DNA from: Sulfurovum zhangzhouensis
Lineage (GTDB): Bacteria; Campylobacterota; Campylobacteria; Campylobacterales; Sulfurovaceae
DNA: 64,000 bases
Direction: 5' to 3'
Assembly: GCF_030347965.1 (NCBI RefSeq)
Contig: NZ_JAQIBD010000001.1
Location: forward strand, 1 to 64,000
Shown here: piece after piece, positions 26,491 through 34,709 of the stretch
Position numbering within the stretch: the first letter of the stretch is position 1
Layout: every line of letters starts with the position of its first letter
The notes under the pieces: model-generated
Told to the model about the DNA's origin: nothing
The model's input: the letters and a program-made list of their open reading frames with translations, nothing else
The model's database searches: none
Position numbers and translations under genes: made by a program

Positions 26491-27825
26491 TTAAAAATTA
26501 TAGTTTACTATAAGTCTATATTCATCCCAGTCATAAGTTGGACCAAAGTCATTTGGGAAGTTTCCTCTAAATCTGTATTGAAGATTTTTAGTTGCTTGAT
26601 AGATGATGTCAAAACCGCTCTCTGTCGTATCTAACCCAGGAGCGTATGTTGCGCTGTCACCTACATTAAATGATGCATAATATACAGTTGCATTCACATT
26701 AAGGTCACTGAAGTTATATGTAGCAGCAATTTTGTATGTATCAGTATCTGAGAAGAACTGATGTCTTGTTACCATTCCCTGAGTAAATGCAGGCATTCCA
26801 CCCCATGGAGTGATGATTCCTCCATTTTCTGCACCGTCACTGTCAGAAGTCTGAGAGTATGCAACATATGCACTGAAGTTGCCATATTTAGCACCAAGTT
26901 TTGCACCCCAGTAGTTACTATCTACCTTGCCTGCAAGTGCATCACCTACATCACTCTCATTGATATACTGGAGTGAAGCATTCATTTTTACTTCATCGTT
27001 CAGCATACAGTTCCAACCCATATCAGCTTGTAGATAAAGTGCGTTGAGGATATCATGAGCATAGTAGTCCCATGCTTGAAGTGTTACACTATCGATACCT
27101 TTATAGATAGCCGCCAGGGCTGTAACACCTGCAGTATCAGTTCCTGCACCAAGTGCGATCTCGCCCATATCAGCAAAGTCACCGTTCGTACCAAGCTTGT
27201 AACCTAGACCGTAACCACTTTGAAGTGCAAGAGAACCAACTGGATAAACGTTACCGAAAGTCCCAACGCTCTCTCTTGTGATATGTCCAGCGATCAATGT
27301 TGTATCTTTAATATCAGTATTTGTTACAATTGCCGCTTCAAAAAGGTTTGGAAGCTCTCTTGCATCATCTGCACCTGCAAGTGGTGTATCAAGTCTTTGA
27401 CGACCGATTTTTACATTTGTGTTTTCATATTTATAGTTTAGATATGCTTCACCGATGTACATGTAGTTCTTGAACCCGTCACCATAAAGTGATGGATCAT
27501 AACTTGAGCTACCTGCTACCTCTGCATCTGTAGAGTGAATATCAAATCCATATACACCATAAAGTACAACTGCAGCAGTTAATCCATTGTATTCAGGTGT
27601 TTTATAACCAATATATCCACCTGTAACCAAAGAGTTACGGTTGTTCTCTATAGAACCTTTGTAAGTTCTGTCGATGTAGAAAGTACGTGATTGTCCGAAC
27701 ACTGTACCGTAGTCTACTTCTGCTTCCGCTGCTGGAGAAGCTTCTTCAACAGGTGCAATGTTACCACCTGCCATTGCTATACTTGCTGCAAGTGCAGCAG
27801 CAAGACTCATCTTGATCAGTTTCAT
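26491..27825 (-). CDS. Outer-membrane porin (OprD/Opr family)
   Basis: A 444-residue precursor with signal peptide MKLIKMSLAAALAASIAMA, then a typical Campylobacterota OprD-like start (GQSRTFYIDRTYKG, NRNSLVTGGYIGYKTPEYNG). It consists of alternating amphipathic beta strands and ends in an aromatic residue (RLIVNYNF), the beta-barrel assembly signal. It lies 65 bp upstream of yjcH-actP, so it may provide the outer-membrane route for acetate or similar organic acids (inference). The leader contains a long inverted repeat. Confidence 0.88.
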   Translation of the reverse strand: MKLIKMSLAAALAASIAMAGGNIAPVEEASPAAEAEVDYGTVFGQSRTFYIDRTYKGSIENNRNSLVTGGYIGYKTPEYNGLTAAVVLYGVYGFDIHSTDAEVAGSSSYDPSLYGDGFKNYMYIGEAYLNYKYENTNVKIGRQRLDTPLAGADDARELPNLFEAAIVTNTDIKDTTLIAGHITRESVGTFGNVYPVGSLALQSGYGLGYKLGTNGDFADMGEIALGAGTDTAGVTALAAIYKGIDSVTLQAWDYYAHDILNALYLQADMGWNCMLNDEVKMNASLQYINESDVGDALAGKVDSNYWGAKLGAKYGNFSAYVAYSQTSDSDGAENGGIITPWGGMPAFTQGMVTRHQFFSDTDTYKIAATYNFSDLNVNATVYYASFNVGDSATYAPGLDTTESGFDIIYQATKNLQYRFRGNFPNDFGPTYDWDEYRLIVNYNF

Positions 27826-27839
27826 AATTCTCCTTATTT

Positions 27840-27964
27840 GGAACCCTTTGCATGACCTTCAAATACATCATGTTCGCAAAGGTAAAATTTTGCAAGAGGG
27901 TTTTTGCTTCATCCAACACTTAGTTGAAATATTAATGTATGTTAAAGGTCATACAAAGGGTTCC
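27840..27964. repeat. 21-bp inverted repeats 83 bp apart in the porin leader
   Basis: Left arm 27840-27860 (GGAACCCTTTGCATGACCTT then C) and right arm 27944-27964 are complementary with two mismatches. The left arm ends about 5 bp from the porin ribosome binding site, so the porin mRNA leader could fold into a long stem-loop there. The rest of 27826-28135 is AT-rich and shows no gene. Confidence 0.6.
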
Positions 27965-28135
27965 TAGTTTCTTACTCTCACATGATAAAAATGCAACATA
28001 GCATTAACATAGCATACTACTTTTTAAAGAAAAAATGGAACAAAAAAGTAGCATATGTATAAAAAAGTTACATAAATGTAGGATGTCTAGAAAATAAAAT
28101 TTGATTAACGAATAAAAGTTATAAATATGTGTAGA

Positions 28136-28795
28136 TTATTGTTTAGTCAGTTTGTAACCGATTCCCTTGATACTCACGATCAAATCCTCTTTGAGTGCCT
28201 GGCGTACTCTATGCATCTCTGCGCGGATAGTTGCTGCATCCACGTGGATATCATCCCATACATAGTATCTAAGCATATCAAAGTCCACAATCCTCTCTAC
28301 ATTGGAAGCAAGCAGATGCATGATCTGTTGATGTTTGGGTTTGAGTTCCTGTTCAACATTGTCAAATAGCAATCTGTTTTTTTCCAGATCATAGCTGTAC
28401 ATTCGGCTTAGTTTTACCATGCTTTTTGACTGGATATCAGCCATTTTGAGAAGTCTTTCTATATGTAATGTAAGTTCTTTGAGATGAAACGGCTTTTTGA
28501 GGTAGTCATAACATCCCAGCTCATATGCTTTGGAAATCTGTTCGATCTGGGTGATCGCAGAGATAAATATTGTAGGGATATGGATCTTCTCTTTTTGGAG
28601 TTTTTCAAGTAGACTCAGACCATCAATCGATGGAGTGTTAATGTCGAAGACAAAAAGGTCATACGATGTTTTTTTGATCTGTTCATAGGCCTCTTCCCCA
28701 TCTTCAAAGGCATCAACAATATAACCGGTTGAAGTAAGATACTCTGCAATCGCACTTTGAAGCATCAATTCATCTTCAAGCAACAGTACTCTCAT
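28136..28795 (-). CDS. Response regulator (OmpR-like)
   Basis: A 219-residue regulator with an N-terminal receiver (LEDELML acidic pair, phospho-acceptor Asp in LFVFDINTPSIDG, Lys in DYLKKPFHLKELT) and a winged-helix output (LKPKHQQIMHLLAS, ATIRAEMHRVRQALK, IKGIGYKLTKQ). It overlaps the kinase gene by 20 bp. It lies just upstream of the porin-yjcH-actP genes on the same strand and is their likely regulator. Confidence 0.9.
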   Translation of the reverse strand: MRVLLLEDELMLQSAIAEYLTSTGYIVDAFEDGEEAYEQIKKTSYDLFVFDINTPSIDGLSLLEKLQKEKIHIPTIFISAITQIEQISKAYELGCYDYLKKPFHLKELTLHIERLLKMADIQSKSMVKLSRMYSYDLEKNRLLFDNVEQELKPKHQQIMHLLASNVERIVDFDMLRYYVWDDIHVDAATIRAEMHRVRQALKEDLIVSIKGIGYKLTKQ

Positions 28796-30392
28796 CGGTT
28801 TTTCCTTTTTTAAATCTATAACTGAAGATCGTTAATTTCTCATTGGATTCTACTTCGATCTCAATATTTTCTTTTTGACAGATCTCTCCTACGATCTCAA
28901 GCCCCAGTCCAAACCCTTGCTTCATATCATCTTCTCTATGGAAAGCTTCAAAGATCTTCTGCGTATCTGCAATCTTTTTTGAATATGTGATAAACCGCAT
29001 CACAACACTTTCTTCTTCTCTATCTAGCTCTACCGTGATATCCGTATCTCTCTTCGCATATTTAATAGCATTGGAGAGGTTGTTATCAATGATACGCTGC
29101 AATTCCAGATCATTGATCCATAGTTTACCACACTCTTCAAGTTTTGGTACTATCTTGTGCGCATTACCCTCGGCAATCTCTTCAAAGAATTCGATACGTG
29201 AAAGCAGGTATTCTTTGATATCAATCCATTCCTTTTCATAAACAAGTCTGTCTTTTTTCACGATATAGCTTAGATCATCATAGATTGTAGAGATCATTTT
29301 AGAAGCTGCTTCTATCTTACTTAGGTATTTGTTGTCTCCATATTTCATCTTGTATATATCAATATGTGTCATGATGACGGCAAGAGGCGTATTGATCTCA
29401 TGTATAGAACGTTTGATAAACCGGTCTTGTGAAATAACCAGCTGTTCGTTGTACTGCATCTGTTTTTGAAGTTTTGCCGTTTTGCTGAGTACCTTTTCTT
29501 CCAAAGAAAGATTCAATTCCTTAAGTTCGTCATTTCTTTGATGGATTGCCCTTACCATTTCATTGACATAATCTACGAGTACTTGGAACTCACCGATCCT
29601 GATCTCTTCTTTATCGATGATGATATTCTCAGTCACTGCTTTTTGAAAAAAATTTCTTAGAGTTACCATCTCATTTTTTATCATGTTGTTGATAAACCGG
29701 ATCACAAAGGTTGCGATAAAAAATAAGATAAACGAAAGAGTTAAGATCTCAAGTATATAGATAAAAAGCTTGTCTTCATACCTCTGTTTATTCTCTTTTA
29801 TGATTTGTTCTATCTCATCAAGATAAATACCGGTTCCGATCATCCAGTTCCACTTTTTAAAGACAACGGCATAAGAGATTTTTGCTGAGGGCTTCCTACT
29901 GAGAGGGTTATCCCACAGATATTCTACATACCCTCCTCCGTTTTTTGCTTTTTCAATGAGTTCTTTGATCACATATTTACCGTTAAGATCTTGAAATCCC
30001 ATCATGTTTTTACCACGGTTATAGGGTTTGTTGGGGTCAGAGACATTGATCCCTTCTGTTGTATAGATGAAGATGTAACTACTTCCGTTCTTTCTGTCAA
30101 AAAGCTTTTCAATCGACCTGATGATACTCTCTTTGAGTTTTTCTTCACTCATCTGATCTTTCATGGAGTCGGTAAAATAGTACAGATAGTCTAAAACACG
30201 TAATGTTTCATCTTTGGCTTTAAGTTTTTGGGCTTCAAAATAGCTCTTTCGAAGTTCAGCCGATTCAACCTCGAAATTTCTGTACTCCTGGTATATCACA
30301 AGAAGTGTAAATATCATAGCAAAGATAAATAGAACGATATTTCCAAAACGGTTGATAGAGTTAAGACTAAAGTTCTTAATGTATTTTTTCAT
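28776..30392 (-). CDS. Sensor histidine kinase with Cache sensor domain
   Basis: A 538-residue kinase; I chose the ATG at 30392 (MKKYIKNFSL) behind GAAGGG rather than the frame from 30464. TM1 (about 15-35), a periplasmic single-Cache domain (SSYIFIYTTEGINVSDP, KNWMI-like ending KKWNWMIGTGIYLDEIEQII), TM2 (FIYILEILTLSFILFFIATF), linker, HisKA (RSIHEINTPLAVIMTH) and HATPase (NNLSNAIKYAKRD, GFGLGLEIVGEIC). Cache domains commonly bind small organic acids. The adjacent acetate genes make acetate or a related acid a reasonable ligand, but this is inferred. Confidence 0.9.
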   Translation of the reverse strand: MKKYIKNFSLNSINRFGNIVLFIFAMIFTLLVIYQEYRNFEVESAELRKSYFEAQKLKAKDETLRVLDYLYYFTDSMKDQMSEEKLKESIIRSIEKLFDRKNGSSYIFIYTTEGINVSDPNKPYNRGKNMMGFQDLNGKYVIKELIEKAKNGGGYVEYLWDNPLSRKPSAKISYAVVFKKWNWMIGTGIYLDEIEQIIKENKQRYEDKLFIYILEILTLSFILFFIATFVIRFINNMIKNEMVTLRNFFQKAVTENIIIDKEEIRIGEFQVLVDYVNEMVRAIHQRNDELKELNLSLEEKVLSKTAKLQKQMQYNEQLVISQDRFIKRSIHEINTPLAVIMTHIDIYKMKYGDNKYLSKIEAASKMISTIYDDLSYIVKKDRLVYEKEWIDIKEYLLSRIEFFEEIAEGNAHKIVPKLEECGKLWINDLELQRIIDNNLSNAIKYAKRDTDITVELDREEESVVMRFITYSKKIADTQKIFEAFHREDDMKQGFGLGLEIVGEICQKENIEIEVESNEKLTIFSYRFKKGKTDESTVA

Positions 30393-30411
30393 CAACCCTT
30401 CTTTTGATTCC

Positions 30412-31443
30412 TTAAATAACGATCTTCTCTGCAACATCCAGCCCAAATCCAGCCAATCCGACAAACTCAGTATCTTTATGCGTAGTTAGCAGGTTGATAT
30501 TTTTGATGCCAAGGTCTTTAAGTATCTGCGCACCTACACCAAACTCTTTGGCCTGTTCATGGGAGATCACCTTGCTGTCAAGAAAGACAAGGACTCCTCC
30601 GTTTTTCTTAAGATACTCAATGGCGTTGTTGAGTGTTTGATAACGTTTGTCATCCAGAACAAGATCGATATCTGAGCCGATATTATGAAACTTTACGTTA
30701 GCAGTTTCATGTGCTTTATAGAACTGGATGACTGTATGTGTACGGCCAAGGTGATCACTATAAGTGATCTTCTCTACCTTCATACCTCTAAGTATTGACT
30801 CTTCTTCTAGGACACGTTTCACAAGTTTTTCATTTGCTAGACGGTACTCTACGATATCCGAGATATAGACTATCGCCATATTATGTTTTTTTGAGAAGAG
30901 TTCCAGATCATCCATACGCGCCATCGTACCGTCATCCTTGATGATCTCACAGATAACTGCAGCAGGTGCCAGTCCAGCCAGTTTACATAGGTCTACAGAC
31001 CCTTCAGTATGCCCAGTACGTACAAGTGTTCCTCCGTCTTTAGCGATCAAAGGAAAGATATGTCCTGGACGTACAAAGTCCTCAGGTACCGTAAGTGGAT
31101 TGGCCAATTTGCTGATACAGTCATCTCTCTCAGCTGCAGAGATACCTGTTGAAGCCGTAGCTGAATCTATCGAGATGGTAAATGCAGTTTCATGAGCAGA
31201 GATATTTTTATCTACCATCGGTACAAGGTTCAGTTTTGCTGCGATCTCATTGGTTACAGGTGTACAGATAAGACCTCTTGCCTCCTTTGCCATGAAGTTT
31301 ACAAGCTCCGGTGTTGAAAAAGTAGCGGCATAGACAAGGTCTCCTTCGTTTTCTCTATCCTCATCATCCATCATAATGACCATTTTCCCGCTTTTGATCT
31401 CTTTGATCGCTTTTTCTACTCTTGCTATCGCTTCAGCTGACAT
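30412..31443 (-). CDS. ribBA: 3,4-dihydroxy-2-butanone 4-phosphate synthase with degenerate GTP cyclohydrolase II domain (RibBA/RibBX type)
   Basis: 343 residues from the ATG at 31443 behind GGGAGA; the longer frame to 31524 is not needed. The RibB half is complete: MMDDEDRENEGDL (acidic metal site), HTEGSVDLCKLAG and related blocks. The C-terminal half has the cyclohydrolase II fold pattern but lacks the three zinc-binding cysteines and the GDVFGSLRCDCG-type motif; it reads VKFHNIGSDIDLVLDDKRYQ. It should therefore make dihydroxybutanone phosphate only, with a separate RibA elsewhere. This form is known in Epsilonproteobacteria and other Proteobacteria. Confidence 0.9.
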   Translation of the reverse strand: MSAEAIARVEKAIKEIKSGKMVIMMDDEDRENEGDLVYAATFSTPELVNFMAKEARGLICTPVTNEIAAKLNLVPMVDKNISAHETAFTISIDSATASTGISAAERDDCISKLANPLTVPEDFVRPGHIFPLIAKDGGTLVRTGHTEGSVDLCKLAGLAPAAVICEIIKDDGTMARMDDLELFSKKHNMAIVYISDIVEYRLANEKLVKRVLEEESILRGMKVEKITYSDHLGRTHTVIQFYKAHETANVKFHNIGSDIDLVLDDKRYQTLNNAIEYLKKNGGVLVFLDSKVISHEQAKEFGVGAQILKDLGIKNINLLTTHKDTEFVGLAGFGLDVAEKIVI

Positions 31444-31575
31444 TACATCTCCCATCTGTTCTACATTATATAGTTCTATCAATTTAAGTAACTGTATTAT
31501 ACCTTTTCCTACTTCATCTATCAACTCGCAGTAAAATAAATTTTAAGAAATTTTAAAGAAAATCCTAAATAACCC

Positions 31576-31604
31576 TTGACAACATCTCTGTTTTGGGCTA
31601 TAAT
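31576..31604 (+). promoter_or_regulatory. Consensus sigma-70 promoter for the tRNA cluster
   Basis: TTGACA at 31576-31581 and TATAAT at 31599-31604 match the consensus perfectly, with the ideal 17-bp spacing, about 40 bp upstream of tRNA-Gln. Confidence 0.85.
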
Positions 31605-31645
31605 GCCGTCCACATAAGCAATACAGCCTTATGAGAAACAACTGT

Positions 31646-31720
31646 TGGGGTATCGCCAAGCGGTAAGGCCTCGGTTTTTGGTACCGATATTCGGGGGTTC
31701 GAATCCCTCTACCCCATCCA
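31646..31720 (+). tRNA. tRNA-Gln (TTG anticodon)
   Basis: 75 nt with encoded CCA. The acceptor stem TGGGGTA pairs with TACCCCA, the anticodon stem TCGGT/ACCGA encloses the loop TTTTGGT with TTG at positions 34-36, and the T arm GGGGG-TTCGAAT-CCCTC is regular. It is first in the tRNA cluster. Confidence 0.95.
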
Positions 31721-31754
31721 CCAGGATCTTAAAAAATCCTTTCTTTTTAACTGT

Positions 31755-31831
<77 letters not shown>

Positions 31832-31876
31832 ATCTACAATATATAATTTTTAATCATTTTATATACTTTTAACTGT

Positions 31877-31953
<77 letters not shown>

Positions 31954-31998
31954 ATCTACAATATATAATTTTTAATCATTTTATATACTTTTAACTGT

Positions 31999-32075
<77 letters not shown>

Positions 32076-32120
32076 ATCTACAATATATAATTTTTAATCA
32101 TTTTATATACTTTTAACTGT

Positions 32121-32197
<77 letters not shown>

Positions 32198-32205
32198 AAT
32201 CAATT

Positions 32206-32514
32206 TTAACTTAATCTTTTACTTGTAACTTCATCATATTCAATATCACATTTCATCAAATTTTGACCACATTTATCACATATGTATGTTCTGAATGGAT
32301 TAGCTACACCATCTTTTGTTATAAATACTTCTTTATTACATTTAGTACACTTAATAAATGAACCCAAAACACCCCAAATCAAAATACTTGAAAAGGCTAT
32401 TATTGTTTCTTCTGCAGATATAGATTTTAATTGTGAAACAATAAATATATGTGTTACTATAGCCACTGTAATCAAAAGATATTTCAAGTAAGATGACAAA
32501 CATATTTTTTTCAT
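32206..32514 (-). CDS. Small membrane protein with C-terminal zinc ribbon
   Basis: A 102-residue protein with two membrane helices (LLITVAIVTHIFIVSQL and IIAFSSILIWGVLGSFI) followed by a cytoplasmic two-CxxC ribbon (CTKC and CDKC). I do not recognise the family. It is AT-rich like its surroundings and converges on the tRNA array, whose last copy ends 9 bp from its stop. Confidence 0.6.
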   Translation of the reverse strand: MKKICLSSYLKYLLITVAIVTHIFIVSQLKSISAEETIIAFSSILIWGVLGSFIKCTKCNKEVFITKDGVANPFRTYICDKCGQNLMKCDIEYDEVTSKRLS

Positions 32515-32649
32515 TCTGATTTTCCCCTTTATTAGTATACATTATAACAAAAAGTTGAATCTGATAGCTCACAACCCTACTTTCAAGACTATTACGAAAA
32601 ATACGCTAAAATGATCTATTACCACATCTGAATCAAGAGATTTGAGTGG

Positions 32650-32763
32650 ATGGAAAGGCGTATGACCTACATCGTGGATCTTCTACTGCTAAAGCGAGGT
32701 CTACAAAACGACGTTCTGAGATGGCAACAGCCAAAACAGAGTGTAGATGGAGGCAAACCATGA
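32650..32763 (+). CDS. Possible 37-codon ORF overlapping the PEBP gene start
   Basis: ATG at 32650 to TGA at 32761-32763, reading MERRMTYIVDLLLLKRGLQN and on. Its stop overlaps the next start in an ATGA arrangement, which suggests translational coupling or a remnant of an upstream gene. The ribosome binding site is weak. Uncertain. Confidence 0.3.
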   Translation: MERRMTYIVDLLLLKRGLQNDVLRWQQPKQSVDGGKP

Positions 32764-33326
32764 AGAAACGATTGATGAGATCCATTTTGGCTATGATGGT
32801 AATGATAGTCGGCATTATGGCTGCCGAACCTACTCAGAAGGAGGAGAACATGGCACTAACACTTACATCTGATGCCTTCACTGAAGGTGGTGAGATCCCG
32901 GCAAAATATACCTGTGAAGGAGCGGATATCTCGCCGCCGCTCTTTTGGCAAGGTATCCCTGAGGGTACCAAGAGCCTTGTTTTGATCGTCGATGATCCTG
33001 ATGCCCCTGATCCCGAGGCTCCCAAGATGACATGGGTCCACTGGGTCCTTTACAATCTTCCGCCCTCCGATGGAGAGCTTCCAGAGGGCACACGCACTGC
33101 AGAGCTTCCTACAGGAACTCTGGAAGGTGTCAACGACTGGAAACGTACGGGATTTGGAGGGCCATGTCCACCGATTGGACGGCACCGCTACTACCACAAA
33201 CTATACGCTCTTGATATAGTGCTGCCTGATCTAGGCAACCCTGTTAAAGAAGATGTTGAAGCAGCAATGCAAGGACACATCATCGCACAAAGCACTCTAA
33301 TGGGGACCTACAAAAAGGCTAAATAG
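32760..33326 (+). CDS. YbhB/YbcL-family (PEBP-like) protein, exported
   Basis: I chose the ATG at 32760 (GGAGG upstream), giving 188 residues with a signal peptide (LMRSILAMMVMIVGIMAAEP). The PEBP core is clear: FTEGGEIPAKYTCEGADISP, VLIVDDPDAPDP, WVHWVLYNLP and GPCPPIGRHRYYHKLYALD. YbhB/YbcL proteins are periplasmic or cytoplasmic relatives of Raf kinase inhibitor proteins; function in bacteria is mostly unknown. The gene looks GC-richer than its neighbours, hinting at transfer. Confidence 0.88.
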   Translation: MKKRLMRSILAMMVMIVGIMAAEPTQKEENMALTLTSDAFTEGGEIPAKYTCEGADISPPLFWQGIPEGTKSLVLIVDDPDAPDPEAPKMTWVHWVLYNLPPSDGELPEGTRTAELPTGTLEGVNDWKRTGFGGPCPPIGRHRYYHKLYALDIVLPDLGNPVKEDVEAAMQGHIIAQSTLMGTYKKAK

Positions 33327-33438
33327 CAATCTAGAGGAAGATGAGGAAACTTTCTTTCACTACGAAGTAGAAATTTCGTAGTGTATAGTGACTTTTTTAT
33401 GAATGTCTTACTATATACACTCTCAATTGGAATTGTTC

Positions 33439-33693
33439 TTATTTAAGACCTTCGGCAGTTACGACCGTCACTTGATCTGAAACAAACATGATAACAATTT
33501 TGGCTTCGTCGTTTTTCCATGTACAGCTACTTATTCCAAGTGCTTTGGAACAATTTTCCGGTTTACCTAAAAGCTTTAAAACTTCCTCATATGACATACC
33601 ACTCTCAATCTTGTCATAATTTTCTTTCGTAACTTTGCTACATCCACTTAATAATAGGATCAAAGCAGCTATGAGTAAATATCGTTTTTTCAA
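33439..33693 (-). CDS. DUF3862/SmpA-like small lipoprotein
   Basis: An 84-residue lipoprotein (lipobox LLSGC) with the segment ENYDKIESGMSYEEVLKLLG followed by a Cys-containing turn and a terminal beta hairpin, as in DUF3862 and BamE/SmpA-like folds. The role is unknown; related folds bind outer-membrane or periplasmic proteins. It is monocistronic. Confidence 0.72.
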   Translation of the reverse strand: MKKRYLLIAALILLLSGCSKVTKENYDKIESGMSYEEVLKLLGKPENCSKALGISSCTWKNDEAKIVIMFVSDQVTVVTAEGLK

Positions 33694-33833
33694 GTGATTC
33701 CTTTTTTATAATGTATAAATTTTCTTCTTAATGTTTTGATGATGGGAAATTATAACAAAATGATACAACTAATTAGCTCATAATTCTGAGCACATAGGTT
33801 CAATTTTTTCAATTGAATCACTTAAAATACAAC

Positions 33834-33861
33834 TTGACAAATACTAAATTAATACTATACC
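33834..33861 (+). promoter_or_regulatory. Candidate promoter of the ArsM-like gene
   Basis: TTGACA (33834-33839), a 16-bp spacer, then TATACC (33856-33861). An imperfect inverted repeat (AATACTAAATT and AATTTAGTAGTATT) surrounds the -10 region and could be an operator. Confidence 0.5.
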
Positions 33862-33905
33862 ATGTGTGGAAAATTTAGTAGTATTGCTATATACAAGGAT
33901 TGATT

Positions 33906-34652
33906 ATGGCTGCAACAGAATGTGCAACACAGAGCGTTATTGACTTATATACAGAATTGGCTCTTAACCCGGAAAAAGATTTTGGTTGGGAAAAGGGATT
34001 TGATAATGCAAAAGCCCATGGCTATAAAGATAAATGGCTTGATGCCATTCCCTTGGATATTTGGGATTATTGTGCTGCTGTCGGCAATCCTTTTTCTCTA
34101 GGTGATTTTCCGGAAGGATCGACCGTTTTGGATTTGGGATGTGGAGCGGGTATCGATGTATGTGTTGCAGCACTACACGTGGGAAAAAGAGGAAAAGTCA
34201 TTGGTGTCGATTTGACCCCGATGATGGTGCAAACAGCTCGCCGACACGCATCTGAAGCAGGTTTTGATAATATTGAAGTCATTGAAGGTAACCTTGAAGC
34301 TCTTCCTGTTAAAACTGAAAGCATTGATATCGTCATTTCTAACGGTGCTATTAATCTAACCACCTCTAAGCCAAAAGTATTTGCCGAGATTTTTCGTGTT
34401 CTTAAACCACAAGGAAAACTCTATTTTGCAGATATGATTGATATCTCTGAAGGGACATGTAAAACATCATGTTGCTCGCAGAGCTCTACCGGTGATTGGG
34501 CAAACTGTGTTGAAGGAACACTCAAAAAAGAAGAACTCATTGAGATAATGAATGAAGCGGGGTTTGTAGATGTTAAGTGTAAAGGAACCAACCATTACAT
34601 GACATCACCTACCACTATTGGGGCTACATTTAGTGCAACTAAAGGTGAATGA
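33906..34652 (+). CDS. ArsM-like SAM-dependent methyltransferase
   Basis: 248 residues from the ATG at 33906 behind AAGGATT. SAM-binding motif VLDLGCGAGIDVC (residues 74-86), VIGVDLTPMM, and FRVLKPQGKLYFAD. The arrangement and a Cys-rich region (CKTSCC at about 185, Cys201 in NCVEGTL) resemble arsenite methyltransferases. However, the Cys found in the ISNCV-type motif of ArsM is Gly147 here (SNGAIN), so at least one arsenic-binding Cys is missing. It may act on arsenite with a different Cys set or on another substrate. No other ars gene lies nearby. Confidence 0.7.
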   Translation: MAATECATQSVIDLYTELALNPEKDFGWEKGFDNAKAHGYKDKWLDAIPLDIWDYCAAVGNPFSLGDFPEGSTVLDLGCGAGIDVCVAALHVGKRGKVIGVDLTPMMVQTARRHASEAGFDNIEVIEGNLEALPVKTESIDIVISNGAINLTTSKPKVFAEIFRVLKPQGKLYFADMIDISEGTCKTSCCSQSSTGDWANCVEGTLKKEELIEIMNEAGFVDVKCKGTNHYMTSPTTIGATFSATKGE

Positions 34653-34709
34653 ATCGAATATAATTAAAATGACTACATTACGTTATTTTCGTAAACGTGC
34701 GCATTGATA

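Noticed and set aside
27220-27441. Plus-strand frame inside the porin gene
   Set aside because: Cys-rich antisense translation of the porin coding sequence, without start signals.
30393-30464. Extension of the Cache kinase over the ribBA stop
   Set aside because: The first 24 codons overlap the 3' end of ribBA; the ATG at 30392 has a ribosome binding site and begins a typical membrane-anchor sequence.
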